Shown: positions 7,509-17,889, numbered from the stretch's first letter. The stretch: 64,000 bases of DNA from Acidobacteriota bacterium (GCA_003224525.1 QHZB01000195.1:16082-80081); one strand, 5' to 3'. Translations and numbers: made by a program. Notes: generated from the letters alone by a model not told the origin.

Positions 7509-9113
7509 ATGAAGGACAAGACTGGCGCGAGGATGCCAAATTCCGGGAATACGAAGTTTCGAAACACGCTGGATGGAGCCGGACTACCGACTCGGCGCGA
7601 GTTCCTGCGAACCGCGGCCGGCGTTGGCTTGGCATTGGCCGGTTCTCCGATTGCGGCTTGGGCGGACCATCATGCCCACCCCACCCCGAACAGTATCTCG
7701 TATCTGGATCGCAGGATGTACATCCACAATATGGAGCTCCTCGGCCACTTCATGCCCGGCCGTGTCCGCAATGGCAAGATGCAGTTGATGTCCATTGGCG
7801 ATCGCCGCTACATGTTCCAGCAAGGCGATGTCATCGACGTCAGCGACGTTCGAAAGCCCACCTTTTACAACCAGGGTGGATTCGAAGGCGGCCAAGTCCA
7901 GGTGGCCTACAACAAAAATCTAAAGAAGTGGATTCTCATGACCGGGGCGCAGACGCCGATCACCGATTCGACTCCTGAAGCGCCCATGGGCAAATACGAC
8001 GACGCGCATCTCGATGACAAGCGCAAAAATTACAAAGGACTTCGTGGCGTACGCTTCTATGATGTCACCGCTCCGTCGAAAATTGTCAAACTTTCTGAGT
8101 TCAGCACCGGCGCCACCGGCCAGGGCACGCACCGAAACTATTACGACGGCGGCAAGTATGCTTACCTCGATACGGCGCCCGATGAAACTTTCATTCACCA
8201 GCCGGCCTACTTTCGGCAGTTGGTCAACGGCAACATGATTGTGGATACTTCCGATCCTTCCAGCGCGAAAGAAGTCTCGATGTGGTGGGTTCCCGGCTCA
8301 CGCAAGGGCGAGGAAGCCGATTACAACAAATGGATTTGGTCGAAGCTCGTTCCGCCGAAAGTCGTAGCAGACCAGACGCCTTTCGCGGGACTCCACGGCC
8401 CGGTGTATGTTCCCAAAAAACTGGAAGATGGCGGCAATCGTGGCTACGGCGCATTCGGCTGCAACGGATTCATTATTCTTGATCTTTCGGATCCTACGCA
8501 CCAAAAAGAAATTGGCCGGTTCGAGCCGCCGCCACAGTACTCGGGTATGGGCATCGCCTTTCACACAATTTATTGCGGCATCCTCGACCGCGGTTTTGTT
8601 CTCACCAACGGCGAAACAACCAATTCTGATTGCAATCAAATCTATTTGCCGAACTGGGTCATTGATATTCGCGACGAAGAGCACCCCATCGCAGTCGCGC
8701 AGTTGCCGCGCCCCGTGCCTCCTCCGGAAGCACCCTACCGCGATTTCTGTTTCAAGCGCGGGCGCTTCGGCGCGCATAATCCGCCGCACCTGAAAGCGCC
8801 CGGGAAACCGCGGCCGGAGTTTATTGCGTATTCGTACTTCATCGCGGGACTGCGTTGTTACGACATTGGAGACCTTTACAAGCCGGAAGAAGTTGCTTAC
8901 TTCATTCCTCCGCAGGGCGGCGATTTGAAACAATTTGGAAGCTACGACCGCACCGTGGACAACGTGTTCATCGAATGGGACCGCAACATCATCTGGACCG
9001 CGACGGATACGGGCCTCTACGCGTTGAGCTGTCCGAATCTCGGAAAGCCCATTCTCGATCCCCTGCCGGTCGCGGAATGGTCGCTCGACAAATTGAACAA
9101 GGGCGCACCGTAG
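7509..9113 (+). CDS. Tat-exported LVIVD-repeat (beta-propeller) protein
   Basis: 534 residues. A twin-arginine signal is clear (TRREFLRTAAGVGLALAGSP, about residues 28-47), so the protein is exported folded. The body holds repeated blocks in which a name-like stretch is followed by D-[IV]-[SR]-D and a short strand, for example DVIDVSDVRKP, VRFYDVTAPSK, MIVDTSDPSS, FIILDLSDPTH and WVIDIRDEEHP. These are typical of LVIVD beta-propeller proteins. I took the ATG at 7509 because AAGGAG lies 9 bp upstream; the open frame extends to 7401 but overlaps the promoter-like site. It starts a plus-strand set with a solute-binding protein and a hydrolase. No catalytic motif is recognised; a binding or scaffold role is possible. 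Confidence 0.75.
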   Translation: MKDKTGARMPNSGNTKFRNTLDGAGLPTRREFLRTAAGVGLALAGSPIAAWADHHAHPTPNSISYLDRRMYIHNMELLGHFMPGRVRNGKMQLMSIGDRRYMFQQGDVIDVSDVRKPTFYNQGGFEGGQVQVAYNKNLKKWILMTGAQTPITDSTPEAPMGKYDDAHLDDKRKNYKGLRGVRFYDVTAPSKIVKLSEFSTGATGQGTHRNYYDGGKYAYLDTAPDETFIHQPAYFRQLVNGNMIVDTSDPSSAKEVSMWWVPGSRKGEEADYNKWIWSKLVPPKVVADQTPFAGLHGPVYVPKKLEDGGNRGYGAFGCNGFIILDLSDPTHQKEIGRFEPPPQYSGMGIAFHTIYCGILDRGFVLTNGETTNSDCNQIYLPNWVIDIRDEEHPIAVAQLPRPVPPPEAPYRDFCFKRGRFGAHNPPHLKAPGKPRPEFIAYSYFIAGLRCYDIGDLYKPEEVAYFIPPQGGDLKQFGSYDRTVDNVFIEWDRNIIWTATDTGLYALSCPNLGKPILDPLPVAEWSLDKLNKGAP

Positions 9114-9149
9114 GCTCATTTCCCTGGACTACACAAGGAGCGAATCTCG

Positions 9150-10148
9150 ATGAACGCTAGAAGATGGGTTTGCCTGTCGATTCTCGTTGTTGGATTGTTG
9201 TGCAGCAGCAGTGCGCAGGAACGGAGCGCGCAAAAAATACGATTGACGAGTCTGCCGGGCCGTCCGCTGCCTGTAGTTGCGGCGGAAATGAACGGTACGT
9301 TCGTGAAGTTCGGAATCGAAGTGGAGGTCAACCCGGCGCCGAATTCGGATGCGATGCGGGCCGCCTTGGCGGAGGGACAGGCGGATGTTGCCCACGCGGC
9401 GGTGGACAACTCTGTCGCGATGGTGGAACTGACCGGCGCGGACGTGGCCATTGTGATGGGAGGGGAAGGCTCGTTGAACGAACTTTTCGTGCAACCGGAC
9501 ATTCATTCGGCCGCGGAATTGCGCGGGAAAACTCTGATCGTCGATGCGGTGAACACGGCGTACGCCCTTCAGATGAAAAAGATTTTGCTTCTGAATGGAC
9601 TGCAAGCCGGGCGGGACTACGAGATGAAGCCTTACGGGGCCACGCCGCAGCGATTGGTGGCCATGCGCGAACACAAAGAATTTGCTGGTTCGATGCTTGG
9701 TCCGCCGGCATCGATTGTTGCCAAGCGCGAAGGCTTCGTGAGCCTCGGCTCGACGCAGAAGCTCATCGGGCCGTATCAGAGTTATGGTGCTTTCGTGCAG
9801 CGTAGATGGGCGAGCGAACACAAGGATGCGCTGGTGCGTTATCTTGCCGCGTACATCGAGGCGCAGCGCTGGCTGATGGCCCCGGCCAACAAAGAGAAGG
9901 TGATTGCGTTGATGATGAAGGAATCGAAAATCCCCGAGGATGTTGCGGGGGAGACGTACGCGGTCTTGATTGAAGGTCACGGCGGATACGCGGACGGGGC
10001 GGGCTTCGATCTCGATGGTTTCAAAAACGTGTTGAAGCTGAGAGCGGAAGTGGAAGGTCAGTGGGGCGGGCATCCGCCTGCTCCTGAGAAATACTACGAT
10101 TCCTCGTATTACGTCGAGGCGCTTAGAAGACTGAAAGGGGCGAAGTGA
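9150..10148 (+). CDS. ABC-type solute-binding protein, SsuA/THI5-like (NMT1 family)
   Basis: 332 residues with a Sec signal peptide (MNARRWVCLSILVVGLLCSS). The order of motifs matches the nitrate/sulfonate/taurine/pyrimidine-precursor binding fold: GRPLPVVAAEMNGTFVKFGIEVE at the N-terminus, then ALAEGQADVAHA, and LRGKTLIVDAVNTAYAL near 125-145. Such proteins deliver small organic ligands to an ABC permease in the inner membrane. No permease or ATPase gene lies nearby, so the partner must be elsewhere or the protein is a sensor. It sits 36 bp after the LVIVD gene and directly abuts the hydrolase gene. The ligand cannot be deduced. Confidence 0.82.
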   Translation: MNARRWVCLSILVVGLLCSSSAQERSAQKIRLTSLPGRPLPVVAAEMNGTFVKFGIEVEVNPAPNSDAMRAALAEGQADVAHAAVDNSVAMVELTGADVAIVMGGEGSLNELFVQPDIHSAAELRGKTLIVDAVNTAYALQMKKILLLNGLQAGRDYEMKPYGATPQRLVAMREHKEFAGSMLGPPASIVAKREGFVSLGSTQKLIGPYQSYGAFVQRRWASEHKDALVRYLAAYIEAQRWLMAPANKEKVIALMMKESKIPEDVAGETYAVLIEGHGGYADGAGFDLDGFKNVLKLRAEVEGQWGGHPPAPEKYYDSSYYVEALRRLKGAK

Positions 10149-11387
10149 ATGGATTTCATGGCGAAGCAAGACCGAGTGAGAGCTCTGCGGATTGCGGGGA
10201 TGATTCTCAGCGCGCTTGCGTGGACGGGAAATGCCCTGGCGCAGCAGAAAGAACGAACGCTCGATGAAATCAAAGCCGAGGCGATCAAGCGCGCGGAAAA
10301 TGGAATGTATCCTCTGATCGGACTTGATGCCTCGGATGTGCGTGAGGCGTTTGCTGCGATCAAAACGTCCGACTACGACGAGTGGGCCGCCGCTTTCAGC
10401 ACCGTCGCGGACCGCTACATGACGCAGGCCAAAGCGATCGAGGGCACAGATGCCGCAAAGGCGAGTGCGCTGTACGTCAAAGCGTGGCGGCTGTATTCGT
10501 TTGGGCGGTGGCCGGTGCCTGCGACTCCCGGCAAGCAGCGCGCGTACGCGAAGGCTCTGGAAGCGTTTCTCGCACACGCGCGTTTGATGGATCCGCCGCT
10601 CGAAGTGGTGCGCATTCCGTTTGAAGGATCGGAGATCGTTGGCTATTTGCGGCTGCCGAAAAATGCGAAAGGCCCTGTGCCGTTGGTGATTGCGATCAGT
10701 GGACTCGATAGCCGGAAGGAAGATCTTTCTGAAAACTTCGGCGCCATTTTGCCTTACGGTATTGGATTTATAGGGCTGGATTCGCCGGGCACGGGGCAAG
10801 CGCCGATCAAAGCGAGCGAAACGGCGGAACGCGAATTCTCGCGGGTGATTGATTACCTGCAAACTCGGCCGGAAGTGGACAAGACGCGAATCGGCATGGA
10901 TGGGCAGAGTTTCGGCGCGTACTGGGCGACGAAGCTGGCGATCCTGGAGCACGCACGCTTGAAAGCAGTGGTGGCGCAATCGCCGCCGGCGGACGCGACG
11001 TTCCAAAAAGATTTTGTGATCAACAAGACGCTGGGAAATCGCGAATATCTCTTCGGACTGGGTCCCGCGCTGATGTCGATTTACGAAGGCGCGAAAACGG
11101 TGGATGACCTGGCGAACATTTTTCCGAAGATGTCGCTGGTTTCGCAGGGGCTGCTGGGGAAGCCGACGGCGCCGATGCTGATCATCGCGGGAGTTTTGGA
11201 TACGCAGGTGCCGATCTCGGATACGTATCTGCTTCTTAGCAACGGTGACGTACCGAAGGAGGCTTGGATCAATCCGCAGGGCGGGCATCTGGGAAGGCAA
11301 GTGAAAGTGTGGCCTGATCCGGTGATTTTCCGGCAGGTGATTATTCCGTATCTGGTGAGGAAGCTGGGCGTGGAGAGCGGAGGTTGA
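10149..11387 (+). CDS. Secreted alpha/beta hydrolase (FrsA/2,6-dihydroxypseudooxynicotine-hydrolase-like)
   Basis: 412 residues. A hydrophobic N-terminal segment (about 13-33, ending NALAQ) suggests export. A helical cap-like N-terminal half precedes the alpha/beta-hydrolase core, which starts near VPLVIAISGLDSRKE. The nucleophile elbow is GQSFG (about residue 258), the acid is probably Asp in GVLDTQVP, and the His is in GGHLG near 380. This arrangement resembles C-C or ester hydrolases such as dihydroxypseudooxynicotine hydrolase. The start abuts the TGA of the solute-binding gene; another ATG lies at 10158. It may cleave the ligand class recognised by its neighbour (inference). Substrate unknown. 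Confidence 0.8.
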   Translation: MDFMAKQDRVRALRIAGMILSALAWTGNALAQQKERTLDEIKAEAIKRAENGMYPLIGLDASDVREAFAAIKTSDYDEWAAAFSTVADRYMTQAKAIEGTDAAKASALYVKAWRLYSFGRWPVPATPGKQRAYAKALEAFLAHARLMDPPLEVVRIPFEGSEIVGYLRLPKNAKGPVPLVIAISGLDSRKEDLSENFGAILPYGIGFIGLDSPGTGQAPIKASETAEREFSRVIDYLQTRPEVDKTRIGMDGQSFGAYWATKLAILEHARLKAVVAQSPPADATFQKDFVINKTLGNREYLFGLGPALMSIYEGAKTVDDLANIFPKMSLVSQGLLGKPTAPMLIIAGVLDTQVPISDTYLLLSNGDVPKEAWINPQGGHLGRQVKVWPDPVIFRQVIIPYLVRKLGVESGG

Positions 11388-11941
11388 AGGTTCTTCCGCT
11401 TTCTCGACATGGCTCCCTCCTGGAGTTGATTTGCCATGCGAGGCGGCCCAAACTGTGCGGAACGGAGCACTCCCTTGAACGGGATCGACGTACTCCGATG
11501 AGGAGCCGCCGTCACCACTGTTTTGACCACAGAGTCTGAGGCCATGCTAAAGAACGGGCTCCCGAAGGATGCACCATTGATGCTTTCGGCCTACTTGCCG
11601 GCGCGCATGGGCCCGCTCATCGTATCGCAACGAAGCCCCAGGCTCAGTTCCTTACCTATTTGACCCACGCATCGCGGGTCCGTTGCTAAAGAGCTGCTTA
11701 ATCGCTTGAAAAAACATGGGAAGCAAAGTCGATTGATCGTGCGACATCAGGCGAAATCTGCGAACAGAGGAGTGGCTGGCGACTTTTTGGGGTTGATGGC
11801 GTCGAACTTAATTGCGAGGGAGTGCGTAATTGGAAGAGAGGAAAGAGCGGGTCTGAAGACCGGCCATTACGGGTCACTGGGCTTGAAGTCGCTGAATTAA
11901 AGGATAGATGGAAGCGGGGTCGACCGAACTGGGAGGTGCGC
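11388..11941. other. Intergenic region of 554 bp, no recognisable gene
   Basis: The stretch between the hydrolase and the ADOP permease holds only short open frames with no family I recognise. A plus-strand frame from 11822 reads without a stop into the permease, but the permease fold and a good ribosome site start at 11942. No intrinsic terminator with a U-run was seen. Degenerate remains of an older gene are possible but cannot be shown. Confidence 0.4.
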
Positions 11942-14263
11942 ATGGGAACGCTGGGGCAGGATATCCGGTATGCCTTGAGGAACCTGGGGAAGACGCCGGG
12001 ATTTGCGTCGATCGCGATACTTACGCTGGCACTGGGGATTGGGGCGGCCACCGCAATTTTCAGCGTGATCGATAACGTCATGATGGAGCCTTTCCCCTAC
12101 CCGGATGCGCAGCGGTTCTATTCGGTGCAAATCCATGACGCGGAACGGAGCGAGCCCGGGGGACGGGGAGGGTACACGGGGGCAGAGTTTTTGGATTATG
12201 TGGAGCAGAATTATAAAGGGTGCATCGTGACGCCGGGGACGTTTGAGTTTTTGGGGATGCCAGCGCTCGCGGGGAGAGTGATGCAGCCGGCGGATTACGA
12301 GCCGGGAGCGCCGCCAGTCTTTATGTTGCGCTACAAAGTGTGGGTAAAGGATTTCGGCGCCGATCCGGGAATCTTGAACAAGACGTTTGTGCTGAATGGG
12401 ATATCGAGAACGCTGATCGGAATTATGCCGCCGCGGTTTGGATGGGGCGACGCAGACATGTGGATTCCGGCGAAGCCGACTCGGGCGGCGACCGGAAAAG
12501 CCATCGCGGGGGCGTTTCAGCAGCGCTGGTTCCTGCTGGGGCATCTGAAGTCGGGGATCTCCGTGAAACAGGCGGAGGCGGACTTTACGGTGGTGGCGAA
12601 GCATCTTGCCACGGTGTACCCGACGGAGTACCCAAAACGCTTCACGGTATTCATGGATTCCCTTACGAACCTGGTGGTGGGCAGGTTTAAGACGACGCTT
12701 TACATCGTGCTGGCCGCGGTGGGGTTGCTGCTGCTGATCGGCTGCGGGAATGTGGCGAACCTGCTGCTGGCAAGGGCGACGACGCGGGAAAAAGAGTTTG
12801 CCATCCGATCGGCGCTGGGGGCCAGCCGGTGGAAACTGATCCGGCAACTTCTGGTGGAGAGCATGCTCCTGGCGATCGGCGGCGCGGCGATGGGCACGCT
12901 GCTGGCGTGGGGAGGGTTGAAGTCCCTGGTGGCGCTGATGCCGCAAAACATCATACCGGCGGAAGCAGTGATCCGGCTGAATACTCCGGTGCTGGCGTTC
13001 ACGTTGTCGATAGCCGTGCTGACGGCGCTGGTGTTTGGACTGGTGCCGGCGCTGAAGGCGGCGCGAAAGGATTTGAACGAACCTTTGCGGGATAGCGGCA
13101 AGGGGATCAGCGGCGGATTCCGGCACGGGCGGCTGCGCGACGCCGTTGTGGTGCTGGAAGTGGGGCTTTCATTGACGCTGTTGGTGGGCGCGGGACTGCT
13201 GATGAGAAGTTTTGTGGCGCTTCGGGATGTGAAGCTCGGGTTGCAACCGGATCATGTCTTGGTGGCAAGGCTTCCGCTGCCAGTGGATCGGTACAAGACG
13301 GCAGACCAGGTGACGGGATTCTACCGGCCGCTGTTACAGCGTCTGAAAGCGCTGCCGGGTGTGGTGGAAGCGACGGAAACCAGCACGCTGCCGCCGTACG
13401 GCGGGATTCCGAGCGACATCGAGATTCCCGGGAAGACGCACGCGGAAAAATGGAATTTCGTGGACGGAAGGGGTTTCACGGAAGCGGAAGTGAACGGAGC
13501 GAGGAAGCTGGCGATTGTGAACCAGACGTTTGTGCACAAATATTTGGGCAACGAGACTCCCATCGGGAAACAAGTAAGAATCGCGCAACTGGCCGAGTTT
13601 GAAGACGCGGTGAAAGAGCCCATGTTTGAAATTATTGGGCTTGTAGCGGACGCAAAGAACCGGGGATTGCAAGATCCGATCGAGCCGGAGATCTGGGTGC
13701 CGTACACGGTGACGGGTTCGGCGTTCCGCGGAATCCTGGTGCGGACAGCGAAAGAACCGATGACGATGATGAATGCGGTGCAGCGGGAGATCTGGGCCAC
13801 GGATAGCAACGTGGCGCTGACGTTTACAGGGACACTGGAAGGCTACATCAGCCAGTTTTCGTATGCGGGACCGCGGTTTGGATTTTTGTTGATGACGATC
13901 TTCAGTTCGATTGGGCTGGTGCTGGTGACGCTTGGCGTTTACAGCGTGCTGGCGTACACGACGGCGCGGAGAACACAAGAAATCGGGATACGCTTGGCAC
14001 TGGGAGCGAATGGCTCGGATGTTCTCGGATTGGTGATTCGAATGGGGCTGCGATTGGTGGGGATTGGCGTGGGCCTTGGCCTGATCGCTAGCCTGGCGCT
14101 AGGGAGGGTGATTGCGACACAGCTCTGGGGAGTGTCGGCGTACGACCCGTTGACGCTTACGTGTGTTCCGGCGCTGCTTATTACAACCGGGCTGCTGGCG
14201 TGCTGGATTCCCGCGCGGCGTGCCGCGAATGTCGATCCACTGGTGGCCCTGCGGTATGAGTAG
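11942..14263 (+). CDS. ADOP-type ABC permease (MacB_PCD/FtsX), with two apparent internal deletions
   Basis: 773 residues. The layout is two copies of a MacB-like periplasmic domain plus FtsX domain: TM1 near TLALGIGAATAIFSVID (about 29-45), three TM helices around 255-410, then a second copy from about 415 to the end (TARRTQEIGIRLALGA). The ADOP family (acidobacterial duplicated orphan permease) has no dedicated ATPase gene. Start ATG 11942 has GGGAGG 5 bp upstream. Compared with family members I know, about 35 residues seem missing where EFLDYVEQN joins YKGCIVTPGTFEFLG, and about 15-20 where EKWN joins FVDGRGFTEAEV; the frame is kept at both. The protein may be misfolded or a new variant. 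Role uncertain: lipoprotein, peptide or toxin export is typical of the superfamily. Confidence 0.85.
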   Translation: MGTLGQDIRYALRNLGKTPGFASIAILTLALGIGAATAIFSVIDNVMMEPFPYPDAQRFYSVQIHDAERSEPGGRGGYTGAEFLDYVEQNYKGCIVTPGTFEFLGMPALAGRVMQPADYEPGAPPVFMLRYKVWVKDFGADPGILNKTFVLNGISRTLIGIMPPRFGWGDADMWIPAKPTRAATGKAIAGAFQQRWFLLGHLKSGISVKQAEADFTVVAKHLATVYPTEYPKRFTVFMDSLTNLVVGRFKTTLYIVLAAVGLLLLIGCGNVANLLLARATTREKEFAIRSALGASRWKLIRQLLVESMLLAIGGAAMGTLLAWGGLKSLVALMPQNIIPAEAVIRLNTPVLAFTLSIAVLTALVFGLVPALKAARKDLNEPLRDSGKGISGGFRHGRLRDAVVVLEVGLSLTLLVGAGLLMRSFVALRDVKLGLQPDHVLVARLPLPVDRYKTADQVTGFYRPLLQRLKALPGVVEATETSTLPPYGGIPSDIEIPGKTHAEKWNFVDGRGFTEAEVNGARKLAIVNQTFVHKYLGNETPIGKQVRIAQLAEFEDAVKEPMFEIIGLVADAKNRGLQDPIEPEIWVPYTVTGSAFRGILVRTAKEPMTMMNAVQREIWATDSNVALTFTGTLEGYISQFSYAGPRFGFLLMTIFSSIGLVLVTLGVYSVLAYTTARRTQEIGIRLALGANGSDVLGLVIRMGLRLVGIGVGLGLIASLALGRVIATQLWGVSAYDPLTLTCVPALLITTGLLACWIPARRAANVDPLVALRYE

Positions 14264-14483
14264 AAAGCCTTTGCAACTCTGCTTAGATCCGCGTCGAGAT
14301 CGCCGTTGGTGGCCAGTCTTTAGTTCTTAGTTTTTAGTAGGAGAAGAAGGAACGCTCTATCGTTCTCTGCTCTCCAGGAGGCTACTGCAAGAACTTTGGG
14401 TTTGTCCGTCCAAATTATTGCCGTCACAATGCACAAAAGAATCTTGGAATCAGCTCCGGCTAGAGGCTAGAAGCCGCTGTGTT

Positions 14484-16703
14484 TTAGGCCCAGGAAAAGC
14501 CGTGTTTGGAGAGCGGGAGGGAGCGGATACGTTTGCCAGTGACGGCGAAGATGGCGTTGCAGACGGCGGGAAGAACCGGCGGGAGCGCTGGCTCGCCGAG
14601 GCCGGTGGGTGAATTGTCGGTCTTGAGGAAATGGACTTCGATTTCCGGGGGCACTTGGTTCATGCGGACCGGGGGATATTCGTGGAAATTGCTTTGGAGG
14701 GCGCGACCGCCGTCGATGGTGATTTCGTAGGACATGACGTGGCTTAGACCTTCGATGACGGCGCCACGTACCTGATTTTCAGCGCTGCTGGGATTGATGA
14801 TCTGGCTGCCGACGTCGCCTGCTACCCAAACTTTATTTACTTTTATTTTGCTGTTGGCGTCGACGCGCAGCTCCACGACTTCGGCAAAATAGCCGCGATG
14901 AGAAAATTGGAAGGCCACGCCCATGCCAGTGTCCTTCGGCGCCTTGCGCGAGCCCCAGCCGGATTTTTCCGCGACGAGTTTCACCACGCCGCTCATGCGG
15001 GCGGCTTCGAGATCGGCTTCCGCCGGATTCGTCGAGGGCGTTGAGGACGGGATGCGGGGCGAGCTCAGGAGATCCAGACGGAACTGGACGGCGTCCTTGC
15101 CCGCGGCGTGCGCTAGCTCGTCCGTGAAGGATTGAAAAACCCATGAGAAGGCGTTGCTGCGAGGAGCGCGCATGGCGTAGGTGGGAACGCCGAGCGGCAT
15201 GAGCGACGCCCCGAAGAAAAAGTTTGGGAGGAACGTGCCGGGAAATTCGTTGCTGGGAATGTTGGCTGAGGGGGCAAACTGCTGGCCCTCGCCAAAGCTG
15301 ACAAAATGATTGCGCCAGGCGACGAGTTTGCCGGAGGAATCGAGGCCGCCCTTGAGGAAATGAAAGCCGGCGGGGCGGTAGTGGTCGTGGTGGAAATCGT
15401 CTTCGCGGGTCCAGAGGAGCTTGACCGGAACGCCGACCTGCTTGGCGATGGCGGCGGCTTCGAGCATGTAGTCGTTGGTAAGGCGGCGGCCGAACCCGCC
15501 GCCGGCGCGCTTCAGGTGCACGATGATGTCGTCGTGAGGAATGTTGAAGACTTTTGCGACGAGCTGGCGACCGGATTCGGGTGTCTGGCTGGGCGACCAG
15601 AATTCCATTTTGCCGTCGTGGTAATGCGCAAGGCAGTTCTCTGGCTCCATGGGGGCGTGGGCGAGAAAGGGATAGGAGTATGCGCCCTCGACGATTTTTG
15701 CGGCGGACCGCAGAGATTTCTCCGCGTCGCCGTCGCTGCGGACGGTGATAGCAGGCGCTTGTTTCGAAAGTTCATCGGCACGGTTTGCGAAGCCTGCGCT
15801 GCTTTGCTGGGCGGTCGCGCCTTCGATCCATTTGGCTTGCAACTTTTTCCGCGCGGTGTTGGCTTGCCACCAGGTATCTGCGACGATGGCGACGCCGCAA
15901 TGCAAGCCGAGCAGATCGGAGGTCCCATCCACTGAAAAAGCATGACGGACGCCGGGCATGGCTTTGATTTCATCGAAATTGGCGCTGAGGAACTTGCCGG
16001 CGTAGACCGGGCATTTTTCGTAGACGGCGTACAACATCCCAGGAAGTTTGAAGTCGATGCTGTAGAGATTTTTTCCGGTGACGATGGAGGCGTTGTCCAC
16101 GCTGTGAATGGGCTGGCCGATGATCTTGTAGTCTTTGGGATCCTTGAGCTTGACGGACTTGAGATCGGGCGGCGTCAGCGTGGCGGCTTTTTCGGCAAGC
16201 ACTCCGTAAGCAAGGGTGCGTTTTGACGGCTGGTGGGTAACGCGGCCTGAAGAGGTTAGGCATTCGGATTCGGGGACCGACCAGGTTTGCGCGGCGGCGG
16301 TGACGAACATTTGGCGGCACGCGGCGCCGACGCGGCGCAGCGGATCCCAATTGATTGGAGTAGCAGTGCTGCCGCCGGCGCGTTGCGGACCATACTTTGC
16401 TTCATCGAGATCGGCTTGCTCGATGCGGACATCTTTCCAGTCGACGTCGAGTTCGTCGGCGATAATCATGGGGAGACTGGTTTTTACACCCTGGCCAATC
16501 TCTGGGTTCTTGCCCATGATGGTCACGATGCCATCCGCTGCGATGCGGATGAAGGCGGTGGGAACGAAAGCGGGGGGCGAGGGCTGAGGCGCTTGGGCAA
16601 GAAGTTCAGCGAATGGATCGAGATGGAGTGCAACGAGGATGCCTCCGCCGGCGACAGCGGAGACGCGGAGAAAACTGCGGCGATCGAGGAGCGTGGTTTG
16701 CAT
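14484..16703 (-). CDS. Molybdopterin-binding aldehyde/isoquinoline oxidoreductase large subunit (IorB-like), Tat-exported
   Basis: 739 residues of the xanthine-oxidase family. It starts with a Tat signal ([16 protein letters not shown], about 6-21). Molybdopterin-domain motifs include [25 protein letters not shown] and the active-site region GLGEPALPP, where the Glu is the catalytic base of the family. The ATG at 16703 is preceded by AAGGAGG at the right distance, and the Tat signal fits this start. IorB enzymes pair with a small 2Fe-2S subunit (IorA), and electrons leave through cytochromes; neither partner gene is nearby, so this is an orphan large subunit. Likely periplasmic oxidation of an N-heterocycle or aldehyde; substrate unknown. 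Confidence 0.9.
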   Translation of the reverse strand: MQTTLLDRRSFLRVSAVAGGGILVALHLDPFAELLAQAPQPSPPAFVPTAFIRIAADGIVTIMGKNPEIGQGVKTSLPMIIADELDVDWKDVRIEQADLDEAKYGPQRAGGSTATPINWDPLRRVGAACRQMFVTAAAQTWSVPESECLTSSGRVTHQPSKRTLAYGVLAEKAATLTPPDLKSVKLKDPKDYKIIGQPIHSVDNASIVTGKNLYSIDFKLPGMLYAVYEKCPVYAGKFLSANFDEIKAMPGVRHAFSVDGTSDLLGLHCGVAIVADTWWQANTARKKLQAKWIEGATAQQSSAGFANRADELSKQAPAITVRSDGDAEKSLRSAAKIVEGAYSYPFLAHAPMEPENCLAHYHDGKMEFWSPSQTPESGRQLVAKVFNIPHDDIIVHLKRAGGGFGRRLTNDYMLEAAAIAKQVGVPVKLLWTREDDFHHDHYRPAGFHFLKGGLDSSGKLVAWRNHFVSFGEGQQFAPSANIPSNEFPGTFLPNFFFGASLMPLGVPTYAMRAPRSNAFSWVFQSFTDELAHAAGKDAVQFRLDLLSSPRIPSSTPSTNPAEADLEAARMSGVVKLVAEKSGWGSRKAPKDTGMGVAFQFSHRGYFAEVVELRVDANSKIKVNKVWVAGDVGSQIINPSSAENQVRGAVIEGLSHVMSYEITIDGGRALQSNFHEYPPVRMNQVPPEIEVHFLKTDNSPTGLGEPALPPVLPAVCNAIFAVTGKRIRSLPLSKHGFSWA

Positions 16704-16916
16704 AGGGCCTCCTTCTTGCTTTCGAGTTTGGTTGCGCGCGGGTGAGGCGGTTGGCATCGCTGGAATTGTAACGCGGTCTATCGGGTTTTGGTTTCACTGT
16801 TTTTGAGTGTGACGAAGCCGGGGCGCGCCACAGCGCCGATGATCGCCTGACGAACAAGACCAAGCATGCTTCGCTCCTGCGAATGCCGCGACGGAGGTTA
16901 CTCTAGAAGAAAGATT

Positions 16917-17786
16917 TTAGGAAGGTTTGGCTGGAGCAGCCTGAATCGTAGTTTGATAGCTGATGGACATGACCCAATGACCGTCGCGCTTAATCCACAG
17001 GCGGCTCACGTGAACCGGCTTACCAGAATAAGGCTGATGGAGGCAGGTCATCACCACGGCGTCTCCGAAATCAAACATCTGAGCTGATACCAGCGGGGCG
17101 GGCGCAGAACCATGGCCGGTCTGCTTCTGCAAATTGAGAGTTGCGATGCGATCGGCCTTGCTCAGTGGATGGTCATTGGTAGAGCCGAGCATGACGAATT
17201 CTCCCGCGATATGCGGCGACCAAGCGGAAGCGTCATGGTTCGTAACGCCGGTCTCCAAAGCCTGCCATGAAGCTATGATGGCCTGTTCTGCTTCGGTTTT
17301 CGGTTTGAATGGCAAAGTCTTGCACGGATTCTGGCAGTCATTCACGCCGGGCCCTGCCGCAGTCGCGGCCAGCTGGCCCAGAGCGACCTCGTGATAGACG
17401 AGCAAACGCCAACCTGCCGGACGCTTTACCCAGATGCGCAATACGTGGATTTTGTCGCGGCCGGACATCACCGCGCCGACCTGACCGTAGGTGCGCGGCT
17501 TAAGTTGCGCTCCGGTTTCGTTGCCAAGTGCGGGCGTGGGCAGGGACTTGAGGACGTCGGCCCGGGCTCGCGTCTTTCCGTCTGCATCCGTCCAAGTGAA
17601 ATCCGCGTCGAGCAGTTTGCCGACCGCCGCCTTGTCGTCTTTCGCGGCGGCCTGGACAAATTCGCTGTCGATCTGGAGAAGCGATGGTTCATCTGCGACA
17701 GCAATGGCGCGCTCGCCAGACTCCGCAGCCAGCATGACACCGAGCGCGACCCCGGCGGTCAGCACACTCGCGACAAGGCGTCTCAT
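16917..17786 (-). CDS. Exported protein with two NTF2-like (DUF4440) domains
   Basis: 289 residues from the ATG at 17786, which begins with MRRLVASVLTAGVALGVML, a Sec signal peptide; longer starts add no such sequence. Two NTF2-like cone-fold repeats are visible, about 35-140 (IDSEFVQAAAKDDKAAV...ADFTWTDADG) and about 165-280 (AIIASWQALETGVTNHDASAW...GEFVMLGSTND). Each ends with a W-rich strand pair (LRIWVKRPAGWRLLVYHEVAL; SRLWIKRDGHWVMSISYQT). Such domains bind small ligands or have no enzyme activity. It lies 104 bp downstream of the first TonB receptor on the same strand, perhaps in its transcript. The role is unknown. Confidence 0.78.
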   Translation of the reverse strand: MRRLVASVLTAGVALGVMLAAESGERAIAVADEPSLLQIDSEFVQAAAKDDKAAVGKLLDADFTWTDADGKTRARADVLKSLPTPALGNETGAQLKPRTYGQVGAVMSGRDKIHVLRIWVKRPAGWRLLVYHEVALGQLAATAAGPGVNDCQNPCKTLPFKPKTEAEQAIIASWQALETGVTNHDASAWSPHIAGEFVMLGSTNDHPLSKADRIATLNLQKQTGHGSAPAPLVSAQMFDFGDAVVMTCLHQPYSGKPVHVSRLWIKRDGHWVMSISYQTTIQAAPAKPS

Positions 17787-17889
17787 TGGTTTCAGTCCCC
17801 CCCTGGAATTCGTTCCCTCGGTTATACAGGGAAAAAGGGCCGGATGCGTGTCAGGGCCCCTTTGTTGTGTCCAAGTGTGCCCAAGCACG

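Noticed and set aside
9129-11300. Very long minus-strand open frame (723 codons) opposite the solute-binding and hydrolase genes
   Set aside because: It is rich in Arg/His/Pro with no recognisable domain and is explained as the shadow of the two plus-strand genes in GC-rich DNA.
11897-13126. Minus-strand open frame of 409 codons opposite the ADOP permease
   Set aside because: Antisense shadow of a membrane protein; composition is Arg/Gln/Pro-rich and has no family motif.
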